Assembly (NCBI GenBank): GCA_022695795.1 | Contig: MU404128.1 | Coordinates: forward strand, 1-64,000 | Source: Biscogniauxia marginata | Lineage: Eukaryota; Ascomycota; Sordariomycetes; Xylariales; Xylariaceae | Direction: 5' to 3' | Length of the DNA stretch: 64,000 bases | In this document: one piece after another, positions 11,629 through 23,582 of the stretch | Layout of the letters: each line of letters starts with the position of its first letter | Position numbering within the stretch: position 1 is the first letter of the stretch | Translations under genes and position numbers: made by a program | Notes under the pieces: model-generated | The model's input: only the letters and a program-made list of their open reading frames with translations | The model's database searches: none | What the model was told of the DNA's origin: nothing

Positions 11629-13230
11629 CTATGAGCTATCTGACATTCTCTCATTCTCTTGTATTATGAAATCCGCCTGCTCTCTCGCGCTCTTCTCTAG
11701 ATCTAGAAATATCCAAAGTCCACATGCACTTACCAGACTAAGCGCAAATAGGAAATAGAATGGAGCACTGTTTTTTCTCTGGCTCGAGGATGCGTCGATA
11801 ATGGCACTACTCACCAGAGGACCGATGAACGATGAGGTCTTGCCAATGATTGTGAATAAAGAGAAGAACAGGAACTCGTGACCCCGCGGAGTGACCGAGG
11901 ATATCACAATCTGCGAGTATGAATACCATGGACAGACGAACAGTCCGTAGAAGGCCTGATACAACCAGATCTCCCAAACGTTCTTAAAACCGAACTTGTC
12001 TGTCCAATTGCCAATCATCCCCCAGCCATCAAGAAGAATAATGCTGACCATCACGGCATTAAACATGGTCTTCGCACTGAGCTGAAAACGCTTCTGTATT
12101 AGCCAGTAGGATCCAATACCAACTGCTTGAGAGACGATCCCCACAATCAAGACGTAGGTCAGGGTCAGAGTGTCGTAAGCGACCACCTCATTCTGTAGAG
12201 TCGCAATGACTGTCACTGTGGTGTTCAATGAATCTCCAAGAAGGAAATACCCGATCAAGTAGATTAAGCTTTGCTTAAGATGCCAGATTTGAGTTAAAGC
12301 CTCCCACAGCTGCCATATACCAATACTGAAGATGTTCTGACCCGCTGGTATTTTTAGTCCTGGGCGCTTCTTTTCTAACACGAACCACGGTATCGAAAGG
12401 GCAACCCAGCATGCCGTGGCGAAAGCAATGAGGACGCTCAGGCCCCAGTTATTAGCTTCTGTGCTGGCATTGACGTTTACGCCAAACAAGATTCCCACTA
12501 TAATGGCGAGTATGACAACTTCGCCGACGCTCTGGATATAGAATGCGACGTTGCTAAGCCTGCTGCGCTCAACTTCATCCATGCGGTCATATTCCGTCTG
12601 TTCGATTTTCCCTTCTGCGTAGGCGCGGGCCGCCTCTTTAAGTGTTGGGGTATTCCGAGCTAAGGACGGAAATGCGGCTGTCCAGTAAGTCAGTGTGAGT
12701 TGGTAGCAAATAAGCCCGACAATGTACAGGCCGGCAGCGATTTGCCATTCCGACGGCTCATGTACGCCAAGCCATCCAAATCCGACGCCGAAGGATATCA
12801 GAGACCAGACGAAAAGGATCCATCGGCGACCGGAACCGAAATCGGCATAAGCGCCTATGGTGACGAAAAGGACAGCCTGAATAGCAAAGCTGAGGCCGTT
12901 GGCAAGTAGCACGATACTGTTCACATTGCGAGCTTGGCCGGCCCAGACCAGAAGCCCGGTATCAGCTGGCGCAGCTTGCGACAGGAGATTCTGGAAGGCC
13001 GTCGGCCCAAAGTTGAATAGCGCGAGCCCATTGGCACCGATATAGTAACAGTACCAGGACCAAATCTCCCACTTTGATGTCTCTGGCACTTCGCTTGAGG
13101 CCAGGGTGGGTGCGACGAGGCCATTGTTTGGATTCTCGACGCTGAGAACCCCGTCCTCTAGCTGTTTGCCGTCTTGTGATTCTTCCACCCTCGACTGGGG
13201 CACGGCAGCTGGGTCAAGAACAGATGACAT
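11629..13230 (-). CDS. Atg22-like MFS transporter
   Basis: A single-exon frame of 533 residues, close to the roughly 530 residues of yeast Atg22. About 50 hydrophilic N-terminal residues are followed by the Atg22 signature WEIWSWYCYYIGANGLALFN and then about twelve membrane segments. GAYADFGSGRRWILFVWSLI is the loop between early helices; an acidic/basic central loop (KEAARAYAEGKIEQTEYDRM) lies in the usual place. Yeast Atg22 sits in the vacuole membrane and exports amino acids produced by autophagy. Filamentous fungi carry several paralogues, and those in accessory regions may serve other transport roles, so the substrate is open. The hydrophobic terminus reads on to LDLEKSAREQADFI, a natural end. 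The start at 13230 is the only Met before the hydrophobic part that gives a normal length. Confidence 0.9.
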   Translation of the reverse strand: MSSVLDPAAVPQSRVEESQDGKQLEDGVLSVENPNNGLVAPTLASSEVPETSKWEIWSWYCYYIGANGLALFNFGPTAFQNLLSQAAPADTGLLVWAGQARNVNSIVLLANGLSFAIQAVLFVTIGAYADFGSGRRWILFVWSLISFGVGFGWLGVHEPSEWQIAAGLYIVGLICYQLTLTYWTAAFPSLARNTPTLKEAARAYAEGKIEQTEYDRMDEVERSRLSNVAFYIQSVGEVVILAIIVGILFGVNVNASTEANNWGLSVLIAFATACWVALSIPWFVLEKKRPGLKIPAGQNIFSIGIWQLWEALTQIWHLKQSLIYLIGYFLLGDSLNTTVTVIATLQNEVVAYDTLTLTYVLIVGIVSQAVGIGSYWLIQKRFQLSAKTMFNAVMVSIILLDGWGMIGNWTDKFGFKNVWEIWLYQAFYGLFVCPWYSYSQIVISSVTPRGHEFLFFSLFTIIGKTSSFIGPLVSSAIIDASSSQRKNSAPFYFLFALSLVSACGLWIFLDLEKSAREQADFIIQENERMSDSS

Positions 13231-14729
13231 TTTGAGGATTTTAGGTAATAGTTCGCCAAGTGATTGGCGGGCTCATTATTTGCTTCCTGTGTCGTGTTAT
13301 CTAGAAGTAGGTAAAAGTGCGGCAAAACAAATTGGCGAATTTCAAGCCCCGCACGTTGAGGGCGAAGGGATTTGAGATAAGCTAGTGGTTTTTATGGCTG
13401 GGGAGATAAGCAACTGTGGTGAAAGTTGATGATGTTATTGAGGCGTTCTGTGGTGGACAGGGGTGTCTATACAAGGGTCCAAATTCGTGGTCAGAATCAG
13501 ATAATACCGAATATGGGAAGACCCTGTTAGCAGTAGTCCAATGGAATAAATAAATCCGTATCTAAATATTTATATCCCAAGTGGTTAGCGGTGTCTACCT
13601 GTGTGCATTGTACGCTGTAATAGATGCACTCACCAATTGAAACGGAGCTCTTGCTGATAGATTAGTACAGCTCCCGTTGCGATAAATTAATTATGAAACC
13701 CGTGTATAACCGTTTATACCGAATTTCTCGCCCTCCAAGTACATCAGAAACGATTCTTGAGAGGAAGTTGGACTGTTACTGTATACCACTTCAACCTCTA
13801 TTTGATATGTTCCGTGTTATATGCGTTAGTACAACTTCCAGCATAACCTAGGCGGTAAAAATGGTCTTATGAAAGGTAGGTAAGTCAACCTAAATAATTT
13901 TTGCAAATTAGGGAGAATCTTTTATACTCACTACCTATCCTAGGTTGTTCATGAATAGGGGGATGTAATTATGATTTCGGCGAATTCGGTCAAATTAAGG
14001 AGGCATGTGTCAATACTTTGACAATTCAAATACCAGATATAGATAACATGAATCGTACAAATGAACAGATGTCTGTATAAGAGCAAGACACTAAACTACA
14101 TGAGACAGGTATGTACGTATTGACGAACTAAGTCACGTCTACTAATATGGTGAATTTTCATACTTTAGCCATTTCTTGACTAAATTCATTAACCCCCTTT
14201 TTTAGCAAATCCTAGCGTCCCAGTGCCTATGAGATGGACTAAATTCATGTCGCAAATCATACCATTCACTGCGGAGTTGTCCTTTCTAAAATGACCCTAA
14301 TTGACTCATTAGGTACTAGTATACCAATTTGATTGAAAGCGCCTCACTAACAAAATTCATACACATATTTTATCTGGGATCTATCATTGCCGCTAAATCA
14401 ACTACTGTCACGCAAAAGCGACACCGCTAATTATGCTAAGTAGGTAAGTAATTAGGGCTTACATACATAGTTCTCGCGATAGCTACACTACGTTCTACGT
14501 GTATTTGATTGTAAGACTGAGAGACTTCAGGCTCGGGTCGTGCAATCTTAAGTGTCGTGCTCCTTTATGGTTATGAACACACTAATGCCTACTACGATGT
14601 CAGTAACGAGCTAAGTTTATTCTGGTTCACCTAGAGAACAGAGTGAACCTGAATATTAAATTAGGCGTGCGTATAAAATCTAACTACGACGCTATCTAAA
14701 ATGTGACACAAAACGGCGTAGCCTGTTTC
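13231..14729. other. Intergenic, AT-leaning, no intact gene
   Basis: Promoter of the Atg22-like gene followed by about 1.3 kb with stops in all frames. The missing 5' part of the decayed P450 at 14730 presumably lay here, but I could not recognise further fragments. Confidence 0.4.
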
Positions 14730-15240
14730 CTTATGCAAGAAAAGAGTCAGATACTGTTGGCAGTTATGTGCTGAAAGACTGCCTACATTCGATAATACCG
14801 GTCAGTTGCCAGGGATAAAGCCTGAGATCATGGAGGCGGTATGATAAAGCCTAGTATTTCTACACCCGGTAAAGGCAGAGCTTTTCATGCTAATTTCAAG
14901 TGAAAGCTAACTTATAAGCGGCCAAGCCAATGAACTCACCGAGGTATTCCTTGTGTACTTACGAAGGACAATGGATTTGAGGGCTGTTGACTCCCCGCCG
15001 GCACAGTAGTGATGGAACAGTTGGTGCATATCTCACATCTCAGGAGATTATTATCAGCCTGAGTACTTTGATCCAGCCCGATTCCTAGATGATGACTTTG
15101 ATAAAACAGTTAAAGGATACCTCGATTTTAGAGCTAGTGAGCATCACGCTTTGTGAACCCCCTGGTTATCTATTTTGGGCCTCTTCGCTGATCTATGATA
15201 TCGATGTAAGCTCGATGGCCATATGTTGGCTCCAACATCA
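14730..15240 (+). pseudogene. Cytochrome P450 remnant (C-terminal half)
   Basis: Reading across frames recovers P450 landmarks in the correct order. A weak stretch LFPYARKESDTVGS resembles the region after the I helix. VSCQG*SLRSWRR at about 14802-14840 resembles the ExxR region. An intron with good donor and branch point (GCTAAC) lies at about 14842-14918. Then come RGIPCVLTKDNGFEGC, a stop at 14988, LPAGTVVM, ISH, EYFDPARFLDDDFD (the PERF-type motif, from 15061) and, one frame over, LFWASSLIYDIDVSS (the segment after the haem loop, about 15163-15210). The haem loop itself has decayed to FRASEHHAL with no usable Cys. At least two stops and two or more frameshifts show that the gene is dead. 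I could not find the N-terminal half. The family is probably the fungal microsomal O-methylsterigmatocystin-oxidoreductase-like group. Confidence 0.7.
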
Positions 15241-15973
15241 CAGTAAACAACCTATTCATCGCTATATCTCGTCCTATATATTGCTTTGATATTTAGCAAA
15301 ACTCGATTGAACCGATCATTGTTGAAAAGCCCTCCCCATTAGATACAGAAGTCAAACCTTGCAACGCTATCATTCAACCATGTTGAGATGAGAGGAAGAT
15401 GTGAGGATAGGATCAAGTGTATTAATTCATGGTGAGTCTAAATAGATGGGCGAAGCCTCATCTATATATATAGATACAGGTGACCAGGGGTCATATAGCC
15501 CCATATTTCAACAATATTTAGGCTCTAAAAGCCAGGACGACCCATAGGGTTAACAGTGTGACAGAAATTACCCAAAGACACAATTCCTAAAGCCACCTTG
15601 AATTATGCATGTCATTGAAGTTGAAATTCGTATTAGGCATTTCGTGCTTCTTGACAGGCAGATATCATGAGTCTCAGGTTGGAGTTATTCCATATGGTAG
15701 AGGACAGTCCCTAGTAGGAAGCTCAATACGAAGGTATTCTCCCGCAGTGAAGCATGGAAAGGGGCTATTCTCGAGTAGGTGGACGTAAGTACAGGTATAT
15801 CCGAAGCTCTACAAACACAATAAGTACAGAGGGGATGAGAATATACCATAGAAGAAGATCGGAGTAGAGACAAAAATTGATGCAGTCAACAACTTTGTAT
15901 AATTATTCATTCATCCATAAGACAGGTCACTCCGAGAAGTACATAGGATACACAGTCTTCATATATTCTTTGG
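15241..15973. other. Intergenic, no gene recognised
   Basis: Lies between the P450 remnant and the 3' end of the hydrolase gene. Only short frames are present and I see nothing else. Confidence 0.5.
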
Positions 15974-17109
15974 TTAAAGCAGGCTTTCTAAGAAGTCGAA
16001 CCCTTTTTTCTGCAGATTCCATGTCCGCGATCCAACTTGCATCCTTGCGGCGAACGTGTGCCCCTCCTCGGGAATTTCCAGGAGCCCACACTTGACGCCA
16101 TGTTGAGACAAAGCTGTGTATAGATCTTTGCTCAAATCCAGTGGCACCATTTGATCTTCAATGCCATGCACAATGAAAGTCGGCGGGAAGGAAGGAGTGA
16201 TATTTTTAATTGGATCAACTTGATCCCAGGCCTTAGAAGGGAAAACAGCATCAAATACCTTGCCATTAGCTATCTGTGTGAGAGCGTATGCTTGTCGTGG
16301 ATCCTCAAAGTTCGGAGCACCGGCTTGTTGGCCCTCGAGCGATACTCCTCCTATGATGGGCACTGGATCCTCATCAAAAACTTGGTTCAAGAACTGTTCG
16401 GAGAGTCCCGGAGGAATTTTAGCCGCCAAATGTTGGAGTGTTGTAGTCCAGAACCTGTTCGAAAAGTTGCAGGGACCGTACATGTCGAAGATTCCAGCTA
16501 CCTTTCGAGTGACCCCAAAGCCCTGTCCGTAATCCAATCCGTTAACTACTTAGCTTCACTTTGTGCTCTCTTGAGCATCGTGTCAACACTTGTTTGACTT
16601 ACCAGACTCAGCGCCAGGGTACCACCTGATGATGTACCAAACGCAAACACGTGATCTAAGTCGACTGGATACAGAGTTCCTGTGCTATCAGAGATAAAAT
16701 CTCCCAGTTTGCCTTCGTATATCCATGAGAGTAGGTCGCGGCAATCTTGCATTGGCCCTTCTAACAGATTGACCTGAGGGCAGAGTCGATGATTAGGGAC
16801 AACGACAATCCAATTCCGTCCCAGACAGTCATTTATTTGATCTTCGTTGACCATCTTAGATGATCCTAGCATAAATGCTCCGCCGTGTATGTCAATAACT
16901 AGAAATAGAGATCAGACTGGTTGTTAGTGCAAGCTCCACAACATCTAACCTAGAGCATCAAGGGGCATGTGCCTAGTTAGAACGCACTCACTGACTGGAC
17001 ATCGTGCATGTTCTTTGACCGTTGCTGGCGGTGGCACATAGACGTCGGTATCAATCTCCTGCCCGTTGACAGTTTTATAGACTGCCCGAAATGGGCCACC
17101 GGCCTCCAT
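15974..17109 (-). CDS. Alpha/beta hydrolase (esterase/lipase type)
   Basis: Three exons, 17109-16992, 16898-16603 and 16522-15974, giving 320 residues. The oxyanion-hole motif HGG is at residues 44-46 (IIDIHGGAFMLGS, formed by splicing). The nucleophile is Ser129 in GTSSGG, the likely acid Asp261 in HGIEDQMVP and the base His293 in PEEGHTF, so the triad is complete. The third-exon acceptor at ACAG (16523) keeps the frame; the more obvious TAG 11-17 bases upstream would break it. There is no signal peptide, so the protein is probably cytosolic. Family members hydrolyse small esters or lactones. It is divergent from the cupin dioxygenase gene with 413 bp between the starts, which suggests co-regulation. 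If that enzyme cleaves an aromatic or flavonol, this hydrolase could cut the ester (depside) it releases; that is inference. Confidence 0.85.
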
Positions 17110-17522
17110 TGCAAGTATAATACTAGCTAATTAAGAAGTTCCAAATGTTCCGCGGGGAGTTGGGTCACACAGAAAGGGAATGACAATTAACGATGATGTC
17201 TTGGACTAGATTGCGTTTACGATTAGATCAGTCGCCGGTTAGCCAAGCCGCCCTGCACAAGAGGAACGGAAAAGCCGTGCTTTCACCACGACACCGGCTC
17301 AGGAGGGATTATGCAACAAACCGGATCGGGACCCACTTCCCGGAAGTGGAATGTCTTCCCTCAAACTGATCCGTTTCAAGGGAATAGAGAAAAGACCAGA
17401 TTAATTATTACTAATTATTCTCAGATTTCTCGCTTTCTTGAATCGTTTTCTCGTATAGTACTTCTCCTTTGGCTTCAATTCATTTATCACATATCGACCT
17501 ACCTAGTTTATCCTCTCCCACC
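17110..17522. promoter_or_regulatory. Shared divergent promoter of hydrolase and cupin genes
   Basis: The only space between two head-to-head genes. It contains several CGG/CCG triplets, including the inverted CGG-N5-CCG at 17267-17277 and CCGGATCGG at 17321-17329, and ends in a pyrimidine-rich leader before the cupin start. Such triplets are the half-sites read by Zn2Cys6 regulators, and one such gene lies 2.6 kb away. Confidence 0.5.
17267..17277. promoter_or_regulatory. CGG-N5-CCG candidate Zn2Cys6 site
   Basis: CGGAAAAGCCG, 158 bp upstream of the hydrolase start and about 250 bp upstream of the cupin start. The same spacing recurs at 24577 and 27119. Confidence 0.3.
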
Positions 17523-18662
17523 ATGAGTATCCCAGTACATACAACTCCACCTGATTCTCGGGCAACTTACATCATCGATCAGTTGGAAGGCGAGCGCCTC
17601 ACAATCCCCGGAAGTAAGGGGACATTTCGAATATTAGCGTCTTCAAAGCAGACGGATGGAGGTATCGCTGTCTTCCAAAGTGGCGCGGTCCTATCCGATG
17701 CTCCAGGGTTTCACTGGCACGCTGAAGCACACGATGTCTTTCTCATCACTAAGGGGTACGTAAAGTTATGGAACGGTGACAAATGTAGGATCATGGGGCC
17801 AGGAGACTTTGCATATGTACCTCCGGTAAGTGAGTGACAGAATAAACCTAAGAAAGATTATATTCCTATACAATTAGCTACGGGAATGGTAATCTAACCA
17901 AGGCAGAAAATCATACACAACCCGGAGATCCTAGGACCACACACAGAGAGCTTCGGTTTGGTTGCTCCTGGCGACTGGGTTGATTTCTTTAGATATGTCG
18001 CCGAGACATATGAAGGGCTCATCATACCTGAAACGGACGATCGCGACCTGAAATCACTCCTTATTCCCAAAGTCATGGCCGCTAAAGACCGGTTTGATGT
18101 TAACTTTGTGAGGGACTACCAGCCTCCAGAAGTGGGCGATTGGCTAGAAACAGAAAACACACTCCCAGGACCGCTAGAGCCTTATTTCCTCCGCGCCAAC
18201 ACGGGCCCGAGATGGATCTTGGGTGGCATCTTGTCACGACCGTTCATCACTGCATCCCAATCCGAAGGAAGATTCGCCATCTCATCCATCGAGTCATCTA
18301 GTCTGCTAAAGGACTCGCCACTCAATCGTCGATGGATTACCTTCCCGAAAGTTGCCCATTGTCTTTTAATCACCGAGGGCTTGTTGCTAGTCAAGGCTAA
18401 GGGTATTGGGGAGGCATGGAGCGCAGTAAGAGAGGGGCAAACTGTCGTGCTGGCCGCTGGCCAAACTTTTGCACTCGACTTCGCTAGTCGGTTTGTGCGA
18501 TTCGTTTCATTCACGAATGGCCGCGGGATCGAGGAACTGATCCATACGGCTGGGTCACCGTTCTCGCAGTTCGTCTTACCAGAAAAGGCTTTGCCTACTG
18601 ATGAGGCTTCCGTCCGAGCGGCGTCCGAGAAGCTTGGTGTTCAGTTGGAAGATGGCGCATAG
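17523..18662 (+). CDS. Bicupin dioxygenase, quercetinase-like
   Basis: Two exons, 17523-17825 and 17907-18662, giving 352 residues. The intron sits inside the second half of the first cupin motif, and splicing gives YVPPKIIHNPEILG. The first cupin domain carries plausible metal ligands His64 and His66 (FHWHAEAHDVF), Glu68 or Asp71, and His105. The second domain (about 220-300, VAHCLLITEGLLLVKAKG) lacks the His-x-His pair and is probably structural, as in several fungal bicupins. Quercetin 2,3-dioxygenases of this fold open the flavonol heterocycle, releasing CO and a phenolic ester. No signal peptide is visible, unlike secreted Aspergillus quercetinases. The start at 17523 (CACC before ATG) leaves a normal N-terminus. 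The substrate is uncertain; it could instead be a pirin-like or other small-molecule cupin. Confidence 0.8.
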
Positions 18663-20098
18663 ATAAAAGAGGTAGTCATGCTGACAAGATAGCATTGTTG
18701 AACTATTGAAGGAAGCCCTTTGACCTGTATTATCTAGTGGTGCCTTTGATTACATAACCCAATAAGTAGAGAAATCCATTAAGGAATACACTATGCACGT
18801 ACTTTACACACCGTGGTAGTATTGTGATAATGGGCAAGAAGTAAGGAATCTTGAAATATAGAGATATTGCCCCTACTATATAATCCTATAGCCTTGTTAC
18901 GTTAGCAAAAACCTTATTTTGCCGACTATTAGCCATTTCTCCAGAGCCCTAGCGTAAAACAGCTTTAGACAGAGACACGCATAAAAAAGCACAACAACAA
19001 GGGGATAAACCCTCGATGCTATCAAATTGTACTAACGTGTTTAAGTACTTTCGTGCTCCGTGTCATCTTAACTTCCAATGTATAAGCCTCCAATGTATAC
19101 ATTAAAGTTACACCCTTTGAAATAATATTAACGTCCTCATTAGTGAGTGGCCTCGCCAGCTCTCTTTACTACACGTCGAAACGCATGGATGCGAGTCTTA
19201 ACACAATATATTTCCCTTGAAACTCATAAATTCCAGCCATGACTTGGAAGGTCCTATTAAGCATCAATTTTATGCGCTCATTACTTATAACAATCCATTA
19301 TAGCAGAACTAACATTACTTCAGGAGGTGCAGTGTATCGTCGAGACTCACCTTGAATTAATATGCTTCCTCCCATACACATATTTATGTCCCATCTATGT
19401 CGAATCTCAAAAAAGAATGTATTAACGCTCACTGAAGTTTGGAAACCTGCAGCTTTTTCTGCTGTCCTGGTATTTGAAAGGTAGCTAGTCAGCTGAAGGG
19501 GTAAATTCACCGGTCCATTACCGCGATTGCTTACCGTGAACCCCCCTCAAGTGTTAGAGATCGGCAGTAGGGATTTTTATGGGGTTGAGCGTCAAACCAG
19601 TCGGAAATTTAAATATATACCAGGTACCATTATGTAATTCACTAAATCCACCAACCTCTAACGGTATTACTAATCAATATTTAAGGGCTATTGAATGAAA
19701 GCAGATTTTATAGTGGTCAAGCAGGTGAGTTGATAAAAAGAACTCAGGTACTTAGATGCCCATATGTTCGAAATAGTGCCTTATACGACCTACTGTCAAG
19801 TTGACAAGCGAGATATGAAGAGGATAGAGAGGGCAGTCCTACTCAAACGTGGTTAGAAGATACGTAGCGGTTTTAGGGAGTCAAAGCTATAGAGTCAAAG
19901 TGTCTAACCCTGAGACGAGCTATAGTACTATAAGTACTAGCACTAGGTTGGAAGACAATGTGGGGGTGGGGCCGTGAGTACTTATTCCCGGGCGGGGCAG
20001 ATCCTCTTAAACCAGAGACGAATCACTTGGTCACTAATTCGGGACTCGTACACCTTGCTTTTTCAATCTACCCCTTACCAACCCCTTCAAGCACTCTC
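18663..20098. other. Intergenic upstream of the regulator gene
   Basis: No gene recognised. One inverted CGG-N7-CCG lies at 19511-19523 and CGG triplets occur nearby, which could serve autoregulation. A G-rich tract lies near 19960-20000. Confidence 0.4.
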
Positions 20099-23000
20099 AT
20101 GATGGATGAACGTCTGTTATACCAGTGTTGTCTATGCAATGGCAGGTTCAAGGCCATGTAAGTAAAACCCCTCTCCACACACTTACCCCAATTATCCCCT
20201 GCCCAAGCCGAAAAAAAAGGGGGGGAAGGGGGACAAAAAATGCCCTCACATTCAATGTAATAGTAAAAGACGTGAAGATGAGTCGGACACATATTCTTCA
20301 CTTCTTCGTATTACGATCGTTTAACTGACTGGTTGAACCGATAGCTACGAGTTAGAAGGGCACATGCTGGCCCACGGCCTAGACCATCAGACATCATCCA
20401 ATAAAAGGACGCGTGTCTCTCGTCCTCGAAGTACGCCGCGGGCTATGCAAGCTTGCCAGGCCTGTGCTTTGTCAAAGACCAAGTGCGACAATGACCGCCA
20501 GTGCAAGCGCTGTCGAAGGAGGAAGAGAGTCTGTATTCGCTCTTTGGGCATAGAGAATCACGGGGAAGCGGTGAAGGAGACTTATGAGAGTACTCAGAGT
20601 CATATTATGCCGACGACAACGCCAATCCCAAAATCGAACATTGTAGAAGTAGAAACAACAATGATAACTCCTCCGCCGATAAACAAGGAATACGCTCCGA
20701 ACGAGGTGCCAGAACACAATAACAACAACCAGAGTCAGTCACGGTTTGTACAGGAAGGCACCATGGCGGATGAAAGTGGTGAGTATAATGTTGTCACCCA
20801 TCCGATCCTTATTATACAGCCCTAATTCTCTATTTATATGGTGCCTCCACTGATTTAAGTGTGTCCAATAGAGGAGAGCAACTCGCTGTCAAATTCAGGA
20901 ACATCAGGACAGGTACACTTAGGGGGCCCAGAAGAGACGCATACTGCGGATGTATCCCACTCAGAATGGGACCTTAATCTACTACAAGACTATTTCAACT
21001 TCAACCCAGACAACGGCATCCAGTATACCGATTTTCTCTCATCCTTGCCAGACACACTTAACTTTGACGAAGAGATAAACTACGTCGGGGATACTCCTGA
21101 GTCCGTCGACTCAATCAGCCCGGTTCTTGACCACCATAAGTCAAGGCTGGTCAAAGATGCATTCACGTTAACTATCGGTCGTTGGATGCCATCCGAACAC
21201 AATTTCCTAGCCGATGAAGAGAAGACTCTGCTGACAACACAGGGGGCCAACATCACGACGACGGAAACCTTGGCTTGTTGGGATTCACAATTCATGCCTG
21301 ATGGATTCCCACAGACCACCCGTGATCGACTATTGATCATGCTAGTGAATGCGTGTGAATCTAAAAACTCTCCTCAGATAGCCGCAAGTTTTCCATCCTG
21401 CACAAACCTATGTCGACTAGCCAGGTCGTTCTTAGCCTGGCATGTTAATCAAGATGCGACCTGGATTCATATTCCCACATTTAACGTTGGTGAAGCTAGA
21501 ATCGAGCTTCTCGCTGCCATCATTGCTGGAGGAGCACTTCGATCACCGAGCCGGGTCGTACAGAAGTTTGGCCTAGCAGTCCACGAAATGCTTGCAGTTC
21601 AACTATGGAAAGTGGTGAGCACCATTAAGAACTAGTGGAAGTGAATTATTTTTATATGCTGACATTATTCACGTGGGCAGTCACGCTTATCGAACATACT
21701 GACTCGAGACCTGCAATTCCTACAAGCCTACGCACTCCAGATCCAGATCGGCCTGTGCAGCGGCGATAAGAGGAAGATGGAGATGGCTTCAGGTGCTGTT
21801 GGAAATCTTGTTAATGTACATAGCGTACCCAAATTATACTACGTACTTGTGAGTCAATACCTTTGGCGGATATAGTGGCTAATATTGTTCGCTCCCTCTC
21901 TAGATAATTCGAGCTGGTGGCCGCTACCGAAGGTTTACATACGCACCCGTATCCCCTTTGCCTAGTGATAACAGTTTGTCTTTGGACATGAAGTGGAAGA
22001 ACTGGGTGGAGCAAGAATCTTTCATCAGGTACGTATGCATATGTACAATCGTGGTGCCCCAATCCACTCCCTCATTAAACCCCTCTCCGTGCTCCGGCCG
22101 TTGTAATTTCGTAAAATTCATATGCCAGAATCTGATAGTAAGCGCTGACCATCTGGAATGTCATTCTTTAGGCTGGCGTATCAAATACATATACTCTGTG
22201 GCAATGAATCTGTCATGAACTCGGTCTCTACTTGCCTTTCCTACAGCGAACTGTCGCTTCGATTTCCAGGAGAGCGGCCACTATGGCTTGCCAGATCAGC
22301 GGTAGCGTGGAAAGACATCTTTGAGTCTCAAGTGATCAGCGAGCAGGTTCCCCATGTCTCAATCCTTGACTGCCTAGCCGATTTGTCGTATCTTGGCCGT
22401 TTACCTGCCTACTACGACACGAACATTGCGAAGTTGTCGGTTTTATATGGAATTCTGACCGTAGTTCGGAACTACCGTGAAGTCCACAACATTACTGAAT
22501 CATTAAGCGCAAATGGTGTATTGGCGCGAGAAAGCGTCCTCATGGACGATAGCCAACATCGCTGGCTACTCAGAGTCTTTGAGAGCCTGAAACAGATATT
22601 CAGGGTTTACCATCCTAGCGCAAAGCTGCCGGCGTCCATCCTTCTCATTATAGAACTTCTTCAAATTCACTTCTATTCATCAATCGAGCAAATGGAGCTC
22701 CTCGCCGGAAAGGAAGGCTTCGAGGAGGCGCAGATGGCGTATTCTGCCTTGCAACGATGGGTGGGGACTCGTGAAGCACGCCAGTGCATCTGGCACACAG
22801 GTCAGCTCCTAAAGATAGCCCAGACGATCACGAGTGATACTACAACCGATTTCTCCAGTGTCGCTGTCTACCATGTCAGCCTATGTCTCTGGACGTACGG
22901 GACAATCACGAACAAAATCTCCAGCGGCGATGTCTTATCTCAACCTGCTGACTTACCTCCACCTGAGACTGAAGACGTTTTATTAGACGGCGAAGAGACT

Positions 23001-23243
23001 GTAGCAACACAGCGATGGATAGCTTTTGGTTGCGGGCGCCCTGTGCTCACAAACTTTGGGCAGCAGCGCTCACCGGCCGGTCAGGAATCTCGCCTTTCAC
23101 TTATGGCCACAGAACCTTTAATGCATGTGTGCATCGAGACTATAAGACATAAATACCTATCTGGAACAGCGATACCGCCAACGTCGGAAAGCCTATGTCA
23201 TTTAATACGCGCACTAGGTTCCACCGTTAGAGGAGCGAAATGA
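20099..23243 (+). CDS. Regulator with C2H2 finger plus Zn2Cys6 cluster
   Basis: Six exons: 20099-20157, 20345-20778, 20872-21614, 21681-21848, 21904-22028 and 22172-23243, about 866 residues. Splicing exon 1 to 2 completes a perfect C2H2 finger: Cys10, Cys13, Phe17, Leu23, His26, His30 (C-x2-C-x12-H-x3-H). Next comes a Zn2Cys6 binuclear cluster, Cys57 to Cys83 ([11 protein letters not shown] then [11 protein letters not shown]). The remainder is the fungal-specific regulatory domain (for example [20 protein letters not shown] and the later [11 protein letters not shown] and [19 protein letters not shown]). The exon 4 donor is the least certain: a GT 32 bases earlier would drop 11 residues without changing frame. 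Proteins with this double DNA-binding head form a small class in filamentous ascomycetes. A gene-cluster regulator role is inferred from its place between the cupin and glyoxalase genes. Confidence 0.85.
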
Positions 23244-23582
23244 TAGTATGCAAAAGACATGAGAGGACTCGGATCTAAACCCTTTTCCCAGCTAAGAATC
23301 GTTAAGAGATACCATCAAAATAAAATATGCCTAGATACATGTCGATAATTTCACGTGTATGATGAGGAATAACCTCGCTTTATGGAGAGTGATAATGTTG
23401 AAATACGGGGCCATGCCCCTGCTATATGGTCGTAATAACCTCCCATATATAGGTATAAATATATAGCTGGGCTTTGCCCACCTACCTAGACTCACTTGGA
23501 CTAATACACCTCATATTTTCGTCCCATTCAATAGATAACAGTTAGTGAAGCTGCTCGACCACCGGTCCAACTAACCCCAGCT
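23244..23582. other. Intergenic, no gene recognised
   Basis: 3' flank of the regulator gene up to the end of the SDR pseudogene. AT-leaning, with nothing recognisable. Confidence 0.5.
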
